A stretch of DNA of 33,439 nucleotides from Acidobacteriota bacterium (GTDB lineage: Bacteria; Acidobacteriota; Terriglobia; Bryobacterales; Bryobacteraceae): the NCBI GenBank assembly GCA_026394075.1, contig JAPKYX010000129.1, forward strand, positions 1 to 33,439, read 5' to 3'. The notes beneath the pieces were generated by a model that was not told where the DNA came from, made no database searches, and saw only the letters and a list, made by a program, of their open reading frames with translations. The position numbers and the translations under genes were made by a program. Below, in pieces: positions 1 to 8,112 of the stretch. The stretch's first letter is position 1. Each line of letters opens with the position of its first letter.

Positions 1-230
1 CCAAGTTCCTGGTCTCGACGCAGCGGGCGGATGGCTCCTGGTATGTGGCCAGCCGGGCACCCAAGTTCCAGCCCTACTTTGAGAGCGGCTTCCCCTACGG
101 CCATGACCAGTGGATCTCGTCTATGGCCACTGCCTATGCCGCCATCGCGCTGGCACCGGTGGGGCCGGACGTCAAGACGGCGATGGTTCAGCCTCCGCTA
201 AGCCGCGCAACCCCGGCTTACGGCCAGTGA
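1..230 (+). CDS. C-terminal end of a terpenoid-cyclase/prenyltransferase-like toroid protein (5' truncated)
   Basis: The window opens inside this gene; the frame starting at base 3 is open to the TGA at 228-230, giving about 75 residues. The visible part contains TQRADGSWYV, the QxDGSW-type repeat motif of alpha/alpha toroid proteins (squalene-hopene cyclase and prenyltransferase families). It is followed by KFQPYFESGFPYGHDQWIS, a C-terminal block I recognise from uncharacterised secreted proteins of this fold in Acidobacteriota and Planctomycetota. The final roughly 15 residues are Pro/Ala-rich and look unstructured. No catalytic motif is visible, so an enzymatic cyclase role cannot be claimed. 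The family assignment rests on two motifs only. Confidence 0.6.
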   Translation, partial: KFLVSTQRADGSWYVASRAPKFQPYFESGFPYGHDQWISSMATAYAAIALAPVGPDVKTAMVQPPLSRATPAYGQ

Positions 231-294
231 GTCTATCAGGAGTCCCGAACTTCCGGACACGCAGGCCTTTGCGCGCTGATCGCGTTCGCTTTCT

Positions 295-316
295 GCCAGC
301 CCGCGTGCTGGCGGGC
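295..316. other. GC-rich hairpin between the partial toroid gene and the efflux operon
   Basis: Two competing 6-bp stems overlap here: GCCAGC (295-300) with GCTGGC (307-312), and GCCCGC (299-304) with GCGGGC (311-316). It lies 65 nt after the upstream stop codon. No T-run follows on either strand, so it is not a canonical intrinsic terminator. It could be a weak or Rho-assisted terminator. The rest of 231-410 shows nothing recognisable. Confidence 0.3.
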
Positions 317-410
317 CCCGTTCACCCGATTCGGAGTTGAGCCCGACTTTCGTCCTTGGCTCTTCGCGAAATAAGTGGATTAGTAGATAAACATTGTCGC
401 GGTCAGCCTT

Positions 411-419
411 TGCTAAAAT
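411..419 (+). promoter_or_regulatory. Extended -10 promoter element positioned for a leaderless efflux-operon mRNA
   Basis: TGCTAAAAT is an extended -10 (TG, one base, TAAAAT). The TAAAAT hexamer (414-419) ends exactly six bases before the ATG at 426, so transcription would start at or next to the start codon. No Shine-Dalgarno sequence precedes that ATG. The element also sits in an inverted repeat, GCTAA-AA-TTAGC (412-423), which could be a repressor site over the promoter. No convincing -35 is visible. This is inferred from spacing and sequence only. Confidence 0.4.
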
Positions 420-425
420 TAGCGA

Positions 426-1682
426 ATGTTATCGGCGATGGCGGTACGTGTACCAGCTCACTTTTGTGGTGCCTCCGCCGTGCGCCGAGCCCGAACAATT
501 CTTCTCCTCAGCCTTTGGGCTGCCTGCCTCTCTGCCGAGACTACTCTTACGCTGGACAAGATTCTGGCGCTGGCGGATGACAATCATCCCCGGCTACGGG
601 CCGGGTCCGCGCAAATAGACTCCGCCAGAGCGGGCGTCGTGGGTGCCCTCGCCTATCCGAATCCCGAGTTCGGTGCCCGCATTGGCGGCCAGGACTACCG
701 GGTGCCGGGAAACGTGCGCGGTCTGGTGAGCTCGCTAGTGTTTTCGCAACCTCTCGAATTGGGACAGGGCCAGCAATCCAGTGAACTGGCGCTTGCCGCA
801 GTCCGACTAGCTGTCCTGGCTGAAGTCCGGCGCGCCTTTTTCCAGGCGCTCCGCAAGCGGAGTGAGATTAGCATCCTCTCTGAGAACGTTCGCTTGGTGG
901 AGGATTTCCGGAGGCGGTTGCAGGTTCGGGTAGACGTCGGTGAAGCCGGGCGGCTGGAACTCTACCGGGCAGACGCGGAATTGGCCGTGGCGCGGACCGC
1001 AGCCAGCAGCGCCCGCCTGCAGTACGTCGCGGCCCTCGCCGGTCTTCGCGCGGCGGTTGGAGCACCGCTGGAGGCCGATCTGGTGCTGGAGGGTGCTCTA
1101 GATACCAACGCCCACCTGCCGTCGGCCGATGAAGTGCGCGAGGTGATGCTGCAGCGTCACCCGATGCTGGCTTGGGCCCAAGCGGAGATCCGGGTTTCGG
1201 AGGCCCGAGTGCGCTATGAAACTGCCCTGCGCCGCCCCCAGCCATCCCTGATTGCGGAGATGGACCGCCCACCGGATACGCCCACCTATCGCGTCGGGAT
1301 GAGTATCCCGCTATCGCTCTGGAACAAGAGAGAAGGGCCGATTGCGGCCGCGGCGGCTGACCTGCGCCGGGCACAGGCGCTGGCCGACAATGGCAAGCTG
1401 GAGTTGCTGGCCCGCCTGGCAGGGGCCTATGAGCGCTATCAACTGGCGGGCGAACAACTCCGCGCTCTGGAACAAGGGTTGATCCGGGAAGCCGAGGCTG
1501 GATTGCAGGCGGCGGAAACCGCCTACCGCCTGGGCGAACGGGGAATTCTGGAAGTATTGGACGCCCAGCGCGTACTACGCACAGTCCGGCTGGATCTGCT
1601 GAATACCCAATTCGATCGACAGGCAGCGCTAGTGGAGGTAGATGAACTGCGCGCCCTCGAACTGAGGAGGAAGGAACCATGA
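426..1682 (+). CDS. TolC/CusC-family outer-membrane efflux channel
   Basis: This 418-residue protein is the outer-membrane channel of a tripartite RND efflux system, carrying substrate from the periplasm across the outer membrane. Residues about 20-37 (RRARTILLLSLWAACLSA) form a signal peptide. The mature protein has the two-repeat outer-membrane efflux protein (OEP) architecture: the first repeat opens with TLDKILALADDNHPRL, the second around residue 235 with EVREVMLQRHPML, and each continues into long Ala/Arg/Glu-rich helices. The length is typical for CzcC/CusC-like members. The gene overlaps the adaptor gene by 4 bp (ATGA at 1679), indicating translational coupling. The ATG at 426 lacks a Shine-Dalgarno sequence but has a -10-like element at leaderless spacing. 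A GTG at 480, directly before the signal peptide, is an alternative start. Confidence 0.88.
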   Translation: MLSAMAVRVPAHFCGASAVRRARTILLLSLWAACLSAETTLTLDKILALADDNHPRLRAGSAQIDSARAGVVGALAYPNPEFGARIGGQDYRVPGNVRGLVSSLVFSQPLELGQGQQSSELALAAVRLAVLAEVRRAFFQALRKRSEISILSENVRLVEDFRRRLQVRVDVGEAGRLELYRADAELAVARTAASSARLQYVAALAGLRAAVGAPLEADLVLEGALDTNAHLPSADEVREVMLQRHPMLAWAQAEIRVSEARVRYETALRRPQPSLIAEMDRPPDTPTYRVGMSIPLSLWNKREGPIAAAAADLRRAQALADNGKLELLARLAGAYERYQLAGEQLRALEQGLIREAEAGLQAAETAYRLGERGILEVLDAQRVLRTVRLDLLNTQFDRQAALVEVDELRALELRRKEP

Positions 1683-2842
1683 GAAACTGCCTCTTCGTCG
1701 TTGGCCTCACCTGCGCGGTGGTCTTCCAAAGCGGATGCCAAAAGGCCGCGCCCGTGGCCACCGCCGCTGCTGCGCACTCGCCGGCCGGAAATCCGCTGGA
1801 GATCCATCTGACGCCCGAAGAAGCGAAGCGCTACCGCACGGGGACGTTGGAATGGGCCGAGATCGGCGGTTCCATCCAGGTAGCGGCCCTCGTCGATGTG
1901 GACCAGCGTTTGGTGACGCGCGTGGGCTCGCCCGTCATGGGCCGCATCATGTCGCTCAGCGTACACGAAGGTGAACCCGTGCACCGGGGCCAAACGCTGG
2001 CCACCATCAACAGCACCGGTCTATCCGGCGCGCAATTGGAATTCCTGAAAGCAATTTCGCAACGCCAGTTGGCGCAGCGCGCAGTGGAGCGGGCCCAGGT
2101 GCTGCTGAAGTCCGATGTGATCGGCTCCGCGGAACTACAGCGGCGCGAGGCTGAACTGGCTCAGGGTAGTGCTGAAGTGGCCGCCGCGCGGGATCAGTTG
2201 GCCCTGCTGGGGATGGCCGCCGATTCGATTGAGGAGTTGCAGCGCACGCGCGCGATGAACTCTGTTTCCCGGGTCGAGGCCAGCATGGACGGCATTGTCA
2301 TGGAGCACCACGCCAAGATTGGACAGGTGGTGCAACCGGCCGATACCCTTTTCGAGATCGCCGACCTGTCGCGGCTCTGGCTGGTGGCCGAGGTGCCGGA
2401 GCAAAGCGCCGGGCGTTTACGGGCCGGACAGGTGGTGGAAGCGGAGATCGCAGCGTTGCCGGGCCTGAAAATCCACAGCCGCCTGACCTTTGTCAGCAAC
2501 GCCGTGAATCGTGAGACGCGTACCGTCATGGTCCGGATGGAGCTGCCGAATCCAGACCGCCGGTATAAGCCCGCCATGCTGGCCAGCCTGGTCCTGAAAG
2601 ACCACGTTGAGCGGCGCCGGGTGGTTCCGACGGCGGCCGTTGTCACCGTGGAGAACGTCGAGTACTTGTTCGTCGAAAAGCCCGACGGCCTGTTCGGGCT
2701 ACGGCCGGTCAAGTTGGGTGCGGAAGTGAGTGGCCGCCGCCCGGTGCTGGAGGGGATTGGCGAGCAGGAACGCGTCGTTCTTGAGGAAGCGTTCCATCTG
2801 AACAACGAGCGGCGCCGCCGCAGCTTGCGGGGGTCGGACTAG
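1679..2842 (+). CDS. RND efflux periplasmic adaptor lipoprotein (CusB/CzcB-like)
   Basis: This 387-residue protein is the membrane-fusion subunit that connects the inner-membrane pump to the outer-membrane channel. It begins with a lipoprotein signal peptide whose lipobox ends FQSGC, making Cys20 the lipidated residue. The barrel-sandwich (lipoyl-like) half-motif follows at about residues 95-115 (IMSLSVHEGEPVHRGQTL). Residues about 115-185 form the Ala/Glu/Arg-rich alpha-hairpin, and the second half of the lipoyl domain is near VSRVEASMDGIVMEHH. Beta-barrel and membrane-proximal domains complete the protein. There is no His/Met-rich N-terminal metal-binding stretch such as some CusB proteins carry. 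The start overlaps the channel gene's stop, and the pump gene begins 9 bp after its stop codon. Confidence 0.88.
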   Translation: MRNCLFVVGLTCAVVFQSGCQKAAPVATAAAAHSPAGNPLEIHLTPEEAKRYRTGTLEWAEIGGSIQVAALVDVDQRLVTRVGSPVMGRIMSLSVHEGEPVHRGQTLATINSTGLSGAQLEFLKAISQRQLAQRAVERAQVLLKSDVIGSAELQRREAELAQGSAEVAAARDQLALLGMAADSIEELQRTRAMNSVSRVEASMDGIVMEHHAKIGQVVQPADTLFEIADLSRLWLVAEVPEQSAGRLRAGQVVEAEIAALPGLKIHSRLTFVSNAVNRETRTVMVRMELPNPDRRYKPAMLASLVLKDHVERRRVVPTAAVVTVENVEYLFVEKPDGLFGLRPVKLGAEVSGRRPVLEGIGEQERVVLEEAFHLNNERRRRSLRGSD

Positions 2843-2850
2843 ACCGCTCG

Positions 2851-5800
2851 ATGCTGAATTCTATTGTGACGGTGGCGCTGCGCCAAAGGCTGCTGGTGGT
2901 CCTTGGCGCATTGATCATTCTGGCCTTTGGCGTGAACGCGATGCGCTCCCTTTCGGTTGACGCGTTCCCGGACGTCACCACGATCCAGGTCCAGGTGGCG
3001 ACCGAAGTCCCTGGACGTTCGGCCGATGAGGTGGAGCGCATTGTCACCATTCCGGTCGAAATCGGCATGACCGGACTGCCGGGGCTGACCGAGTTGCGCT
3101 CGCAGAATGAGTCCGGTCTTTCGATCGTCACGCTGGTGTTCACCGACAGCACGCCGGTCTATTTCGCCCGGCAGCTTGTCTCCGAACGCATGGTCGACGT
3201 CAGGAGCCGCCTGCCTCCCGGGATTTCGCCCGTCTTGGGCCCAGTGGCGACGGCGTTGAGTGAGGTCTACCAGTACACCATCGAGCATCCAGCTGACGGC
3301 GAGCGGGCGCTGACCAAGGAGGAACTGGTTGAGCGGCGCATCGTGCAGGATTGGGTGGCGCGTCCATTGCTGCGTTCCGTCGCCGGCGTAGCGGAGATCA
3401 ACTCCACCGGCGGCTACGTCAAGCAGTACCAGGTGTTGGTGGATCCCAACAAGCTGCTCTATTACAAGACGACGATTCACGATGTGCACCAGGCGTTGGC
3501 GAGCAACAACGCCAACTCCAGCGGTGGCATTCTCCCGCGGGGTCCGGAGATTCTTCTGGTTCGCAGCCTGGGGCTGATCCGCAACCTGGATGACATTCGC
3601 AGCGTGGTGCTGAAGGAGTCGGGGCGCACCCCCGTCTATATTCGCGACGTGGCCGAGGTGAGCATCGGGGAAGAGGTCCGCTACGGCGCCATGATCAAGG
3701 GCGGCTATACGGAAGCAGTGGGCGGCATCATCATGATGACGGCCTCCGGCAACGCCAAGCAGATCGTAGAGGCGATCAAGAGCCGTGCGGCCGAGATCAA
3801 CGACCGGGGCATGCTGCCGGGTGGCCTCCGCATCGTGCCCTACTATGACCGCTCCGAGCTGGTGGATGCGGCGCTCGCGACCGTCAGCAAGGTGCTGGTG
3901 GAAGGAATGGTGCTGGTCGTCGTCATACTGTTCCTCTTTCTCGGAGACCTGCGTTCCAGTGTCATCGTCATTGCCACCCTGATCCTGACGCCGCTGATCA
4001 CCTTCATGGTGATGAACTACTTCGGCATTTCGGCCAATCTCATGTCGCTGGGCGGGCTGGCGATTGCGATCGGCTTGATGGTGGACGGCTCAGTGGTGGT
4101 GGTGGAGAATGTGTTTGCCCGGCTCAGTCACGGCACTCCCGTAGACCGGTTCCAGACCGTGCGCGACGCCGTATTGGAAGTGGCCACGCCGGCTGTGTTT
4201 GGCATCTGCATCATCATTCTCGTGTTCCTGCCGTTGATGACGCTGGAGGGCATGGAGGGGAAGATTTTCTCCCCGCTGGCCTATACCATTGCCATCGCGC
4301 TGGCCATCTCCCTGGTTCTTTCACTGACGCTGTCCACGGTGCTCTCTTTCTACTTGTTGAAGGGGGGAAGTGAGCACGACACTTTCCTTGTGCGGATGCT
4401 GAAGACCCCGTTCCGCTGGCAATTGCAGGCGGCCGTCAACAATGAGAAGAAGACCATCGCGGTGGCGGTGGCGCTGTTTGCTGGTTCCCTGGCACTGGTG
4501 CCATTTCTCGGCACCTCTTTCATCCCTGAACTGAAGGAGGGCACCATCAGTCCTAACGCCGATCGGGCGCCGAGCATCTCTCTGGAAGAGTCAATCAAGA
4601 TGGAGATGGAAGCGCACCGCCTGTTGCGTGACCTGCCGGGCGTCAAGTCGTTGGTCTCCCGCCTAGGCCGGGGTGAGTCTCCGGTGGATCCGGCGGGCTA
4701 CAACGAGACCGACTTGATGATCTCGTTGAAGCCGATGTCGGAGCGTGGAACGCTGACCCAGGATCAGATTGCCGAGGAGGCCCGCACGCGGCTCAGCAAA
4801 CTTCCGGGCGTGAATATCGTGTTGGCGCAGCCGATTTCCGACCGGGTGGATGAAATGGTGACCGGCGCGCGCGCCGATGTCGCCGTCAAGATCTTTGGTG
4901 ATGACCTGGACGTGTTGCTGGCCGAAGGCAACGCAGTAGCCAAGGTGGCCTCCAGCATCCGCGGCACGGCGGACGTCAAGGTGGATCGAGTCATGGGGCA
5001 GAGCAACCTCAACATCCAGATCGACCGCCAGGCGATTGCCCGGCACGGGCTCAATGTGGCCGATGTCAACGACACAGTGGAAGCGGCGGTGGGCGGAAGG
5101 GCGGCGACGGAGATCTACGAAGGCGAACGCCGTTTTCAGGCGGTGGTACGTCTGCCGGAGCGGCTGCGCACCAGTGTGCGCGACATCGAAAGCGTCTTGC
5201 TCCGCGCCCCCGATGGTGCGCAACTGCCGCTCAGTTCGGTTGCCCAAGTTACTTTGCTTGAAGGCGCCTCACAGATCAAGCGCGAACAAGGCAAACGGCG
5301 CGTCATTGTTGGCGTCAACGTGAAGGATCGTGACCTCGGTTCCTTTGTGGCGGAGTTGCAGCAGCGGGTAGAGGCAGAAGTGAAGCTGCCCTCCGGTTAC
5401 TACTTCCAGTGGGGCGGCCAGTTTGAGAACATGGAACGCGCGCAAAAACACCTGAAGGTGATTGTGCCGATCACCATTGGGGCGATCTTCTTCCTTCTGT
5501 TCGTGCTGTTTGGGTCGGTCCGGTTTGCGGCGCTGATCATTCTGGTACTGCCGTTTGCTTCTATCGGCGGAATCGCCGCCCTTTACCTGAGCGGCGAGTA
5601 TCTCTCGGTACCCGCTTCGGTGGGCTTCATTGCCCTTTGGGGTATCGCAGTGCTGAATGGCGTGGTGCTGGTTTCGTATGTGCGGAGCTTGCGTCAAGGC
5701 GGCATGCCGCGCCGCCAAGCGCTGGTGGAAGGCGCGCTGGCCCGGTTCCGGCCCGTGATGATGACGGCCGCTGTGGCGGCGCTGGGGCTGCTGCCATTCT

Positions 5801-5949
5801 TGTTCGCCACGGGCCCGGGAAGCGAAGTGCAGCGGCCTCTGGCCATTGTCGTGATCGGTGGCCTGATCTCGTCCACTGCGCTCACCCTGCTGGTGGTGCC
5901 GGCTCTCTACGGGTTCTTTGACGACACGCCCACCGGAATTGCTTCGTAG
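2851..5949 (+). CDS. Heavy-metal-type RND efflux pump, inner-membrane subunit (CusA/CzcA family)
   Basis: This 1032-residue proton-driven pump has full RND length. An N-terminal membrane segment is followed by a periplasmic porter domain, a central membrane bundle (about residues 335-530), a second porter domain, and a C-terminal membrane bundle (from about residue 870). The TM4 signature reads GGLAIAIGLMVDGSVVVVEN at residues 401-420. It keeps the proton-relay acid D412 and E419 (VEN), which mark the heavy-metal (HME) class. The AIAIG half resembles Cu/Ag pumps such as CusA, whereas the DG half resembles CzcA-type divalent-cation pumps; the first Asp of the CzcA DFG motif is Ala here. The substrate is therefore uncertain. 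It is the last gene of a three-gene operon, and no metal sensor gene is adjacent. Confidence 0.9.
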   Translation: MLNSIVTVALRQRLLVVLGALIILAFGVNAMRSLSVDAFPDVTTIQVQVATEVPGRSADEVERIVTIPVEIGMTGLPGLTELRSQNESGLSIVTLVFTDSTPVYFARQLVSERMVDVRSRLPPGISPVLGPVATALSEVYQYTIEHPADGERALTKEELVERRIVQDWVARPLLRSVAGVAEINSTGGYVKQYQVLVDPNKLLYYKTTIHDVHQALASNNANSSGGILPRGPEILLVRSLGLIRNLDDIRSVVLKESGRTPVYIRDVAEVSIGEEVRYGAMIKGGYTEAVGGIIMMTASGNAKQIVEAIKSRAAEINDRGMLPGGLRIVPYYDRSELVDAALATVSKVLVEGMVLVVVILFLFLGDLRSSVIVIATLILTPLITFMVMNYFGISANLMSLGGLAIAIGLMVDGSVVVVENVFARLSHGTPVDRFQTVRDAVLEVATPAVFGICIIILVFLPLMTLEGMEGKIFSPLAYTIAIALAISLVLSLTLSTVLSFYLLKGGSEHDTFLVRMLKTPFRWQLQAAVNNEKKTIAVAVALFAGSLALVPFLGTSFIPELKEGTISPNADRAPSISLEESIKMEMEAHRLLRDLPGVKSLVSRLGRGESPVDPAGYNETDLMISLKPMSERGTLTQDQIAEEARTRLSKLPGVNIVLAQPISDRVDEMVTGARADVAVKIFGDDLDVLLAEGNAVAKVASSIRGTADVKVDRVMGQSNLNIQIDRQAIARHGLNVADVNDTVEAAVGGRAATEIYEGERRFQAVVRLPERLRTSVRDIESVLLRAPDGAQLPLSSVAQVTLLEGASQIKREQGKRRVIVGVNVKDRDLGSFVAELQQRVEAEVKLPSGYYFQWGGQFENMERAQKHLKVIVPITIGAIFFLLFVLFGSVRFAALIILVLPFASIGGIAALYLSGEYLSVPASVGFIALWGIAVLNGVVLVSYVRSLRQGGMPRRQALVEGALARFRPVMMTAAVAALGLLPFLFATGPGSEVQRPLAIVVIGGLISSTALTLLVVPALYGFFDDTPTGIAS

Positions 5950-5995
5950 TCTCTATTTGGCGACGGCGCCGGGGACTTAAAGCATTCCGCTCTCT

Positions 5996-6067
5996 AACTC
6001 GGGCGATACTGCCAACTCGGGCGATACTGCCAAGTCGGGTGATACTGCCAAGTCGGGTGATACTAGC
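5996..6067 (+). repeat. Four tandem 18-bp repeats directly upstream of the DUF418 gene
   Basis: The units are at 5996-6013, 6014-6031, 6032-6049 and 6050-6067, and the array ends three bases before the ATG at 6071. Units 1 and 2 are identical (AACTCGGGCGATACTGCC). Units 3 and 4 share AAGTCGGGTGATACT and differ only near the end (GCC versus AGC). The period is six codons and is in phase with the downstream start. Read in that frame the units give NSGDTA, NSGDTA, KSGDTA, KSGDTS with no stop codon back to the TAA at 5978-5980. There is no ATG, GTG or TTG in that stretch, so translation is not expected. Each unit contains GATACT, and the last copy is six bases before the ATG. Confidence 0.9.
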
Positions 6068-6070
6068 GTA

Positions 6071-7381
6071 ATGCCCGTGCCTGAGGAACTGAAAGAAGCA
6101 ACCTGCCCATCCACTGCCGCGCCCACCAGTCGGGCGGAGCGGATCTCCTCCATTGACGCGGTCCGCGGCTTTGCACTCCTGGGTATTCTGCTGATGAATA
6201 TCGTGCCGATGGGCCTGAACGGTGCCGCCTATGACGACCCCACCGTCACCGGCGGCGGCACGGGAGCCAACCTGGGTATCTGGTTCGTCTTGCACGTACT
6301 GGCCGAAGGCAAGATGCGGTGCCTGTTCTCGCTGATCTTTGGCGTCAGCGTGATGTTGTTCACCGCGCGTCTGGATGAGCGGCGCGATGGAGCGGACCTC
6401 TACTTCCGGCGTTCTTTTTGGATGATGGCCTTCGGGATTGTTCATGCTTACCTGCTGTGGGTGGGTGAGGTTCTCTACCCGTATGCGCTGTGCTCGCTGT
6501 TGCTCTATCCGTTCCGCCATTTGGCCGCCAAGCGGCTGATCCTGGTGGCGGGGCTGTTCATCGCCGGGGACTCCGTCTGGTCCGTGGTGAACGGCTTCAC
6601 GCAGCGCGACATGCTGCGGGACGGCAAGGCTGCTTTGGCGGCCTCCCAGTCCGGCCGGAAGCTTTCTGAAACGGAGCAGGAGGCCAAGCGCGAGTACGAA
6701 GACTTCATGAAGGAAGCCCGGCCCGATGCCGCCGCCCTGCAGAAGGATGCCGAAGAGTGGCGGAAGAGTCCGCTCACCGCGGTCCAAGCCCGCAGCCGGA
6801 TCGCTTATCGGTTCCACCGGGAGCCGTACTACTTCGGGTGGGACATCTGGAGCATGATGTTCCTGGGCATGGGCCTCTATCGCCTGGGGCTGTTCAACGC
6901 CAGCACCGGGACGTTGGCCAAATTGCTGCTGGCGGGCTATGGCATTGGCATTCCATTGAATACCTACACCGGCTTCTTGATCCTCAACAGCAACTTTGAC
7001 CCGGTGATGCACAGCTGGGCGGGCTCATCCTATGACGTGGGGCGGCTGTCGGTCGCACTCGGCCATTTGAGTCTAGTGGTGCTGTTGTGGCGCAAGCAAT
7101 GGCTGAGCCCGGTCTTGAGTGCCTTGGCCGCGGTGGGACAGATGGCCTTCAGCAACTACATCCTGCATTCGGTGCTGAGCGCCATCATCTTTACTGGCTA
7201 TGGCTTCAAGCTCTACGGCAAGCTGCAGCGGATTGAGCTGTATTGGGTGGTGGCCGCGCTGTGGATCATTTCACTGATCGTCAGCCCCATCTGGCTGCGG
7301 CACTACCGGTTTGGGCCAATGGAATGGTGCTGGCGGTCGCTGACCTACTGGAAGAAGCAACCGATGCGGCTGGCGGCCTAG
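6071..7381 (+). CDS. DUF418 (YeiB-like) polytopic membrane protein
   Basis: This 436-residue inner-membrane protein belongs to the DUF418/YeiB family, which is widespread, has no firmly established reaction and is often described as a putative transporter. The family hallmark RISSIDAVRGFALLGILLMN sits at residues about 24-43 as the first membrane segment. Further hydrophobic segments follow at about 75-95, 115-135, 145-165 and 155-185. A charged cytoplasmic or periplasmic loop covers about 190-245. The C-terminal DUF418 domain runs from about 250 to 430 and contains SALAAVGQMAFSNYILHSV, the recognisable family block. The start is chosen because residues from about 20 onward match the family. 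No good Shine-Dalgarno sequence precedes it; the upstream 18-bp repeats supply the 5' region. It is convergent with the TetR gene, 13 bp away. Confidence 0.85.
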   Translation: MPVPEELKEATCPSTAAPTSRAERISSIDAVRGFALLGILLMNIVPMGLNGAAYDDPTVTGGGTGANLGIWFVLHVLAEGKMRCLFSLIFGVSVMLFTARLDERRDGADLYFRRSFWMMAFGIVHAYLLWVGEVLYPYALCSLLLYPFRHLAAKRLILVAGLFIAGDSVWSVVNGFTQRDMLRDGKAALAASQSGRKLSETEQEAKREYEDFMKEARPDAAALQKDAEEWRKSPLTAVQARSRIAYRFHREPYYFGWDIWSMMFLGMGLYRLGLFNASTGTLAKLLLAGYGIGIPLNTYTGFLILNSNFDPVMHSWAGSSYDVGRLSVALGHLSLVVLLWRKQWLSPVLSALAAVGQMAFSNYILHSVLSAIIFTGYGFKLYGKLQRIELYWVVAALWIISLIVSPIWLRHYRFGPMEWCWRSLTYWKKQPMRLAA

Positions 7382-7394
7382 AGCCGCGGACGGT

Positions 7395-7967
7395 TCACGA
7401 TTCCAGCGGGGAGGCCAATAGCAGTTGCGGCAGTTGGTTGATGGCATCGAGAAACGCCTGCGGATTGCCGGTGACCCGGCTGACCACCAGGCCGCCTTCG
7501 ATGGCTGCGATCGCTTTCTGTGCCGCCTGCGCCGCCGCCCCCTGTTCCATTCCCGACTCCTGGGCGATGGCGGCAAATGCATTCTGCCAGGCCGCATACG
7601 CTTGGTGAGCCGCCTCTCGCACCGCTGGGCCACCGCCCGGTAGGGAGAGCGTATCCAGCAAGCAGCTGCGGCGTGCATTCTGGTAGAACGCTGCCAGATT
7701 AACTCCCGCCGCGCGGATGCGGCTGGCCAAATCGCCCGAGGCCTTAAGTGGAGCCAGCGCCTGCGCCGTCATGGCTTCCTTCACTCGTTCCAGCACCATC
7801 ACTGCCATCTGTTCCTTGCCGCCGGGGAAGCGGTGATAGAGGCTGGCCTTTTCAAGACCCGTGGCCTGCGCGATCTTGGCCAGGCTGGTGCCCTCATAGC
7901 CCAAGGTCTGAAACAGCCCGGTGAGCCGCTCAAATAGATCGTCGTCCTGAATCTTCAATGCGGGCAT
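7395..7967 (-). CDS. TetR/AcrR-family transcriptional regulator
   Basis: This is a 190-residue repressor-type protein. The helix-turn-helix lies at about residues 10-50: LFERLTGLFQTLGYEGTSLAKIAQATGLEKASLYHRFPGGKE is split by the usual turn, and GTSLAKIAQATGLEKASLY is the recognition motif. The C-terminal domain is Ala-rich and helical, as in ligand-binding TetR domains. The frame is open further upstream to 8138, but that extension would translate the 72-bp palindrome. The ATG at 7967 has AAAGG about 8 nt upstream and gives the normal family length, so I chose it. It lies downstream of the hydrolase gene in the same orientation. A TetR-type operator is found upstream of that gene at 9057-9070, so it probably regulates the pair. 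Confidence 0.85.
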   Translation of the reverse strand: MPALKIQDDDLFERLTGLFQTLGYEGTSLAKIAQATGLEKASLYHRFPGGKEQMAVMVLERVKEAMTAQALAPLKASGDLASRIRAAGVNLAAFYQNARRSCLLDTLSLPGGGPAVREAAHQAYAAWQNAFAAIAQESGMEQGAAAQAAQKAIAAIEGGLVVSRVTGNPQAFLDAINQLPQLLLASPLES

Positions 7968-8002
7968 CGCGTGACCTTTACTGTAACCTTCCGGCAACTT
8001 GC

Positions 8003-8074
8003 CATCCCGCCAAGCCGCAATGACGCCAAGAAGGATTCCTTGCCTTCTTGGCGTCTGCTCGGCTTGGCGGGATG
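8003..8074. repeat. 72-bp nested imperfect palindrome between the hydrolase and tetR genes
   Basis: The outer arms are CATCCCGCCAAGCCG (8003-8017) and its exact reverse complement (8060-8074). The inner arms are GACGCCAAGAAGG (8022-8034) and its exact reverse complement (8043-8055). They are separated by a symmetric 4 x 4 internal loop and an 8-nt apical loop. The heptamer CGCCAAG occurs in both the outer and inner left arms, so the structure looks internally duplicated. There is no T-run on the minus strand after it. It may act as an mRNA-stabilising or attenuating hairpin between hydrolase and tetR, or be a dispersed palindromic element. Confidence 0.85.
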
Positions 8075-8112
8075 ATTGCAGGTGGTGGCTGTGCTTCAGT
8101 GTGAGCGGAAGT

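Noticed and set aside
868-1761. 297-codon minus-strand frame opposite the outer-membrane channel gene
   Set aside because: It is Pro/Arg-rich with no motif and opposes a well-supported efflux operon.
5882-7012. Long minus-strand frame across the DUF418 gene, including six-residue repeats
   Set aside because: It lies opposite a well-supported family protein, has no recognisable domain, and its repeats are only the complement of the 18-bp DNA repeats.
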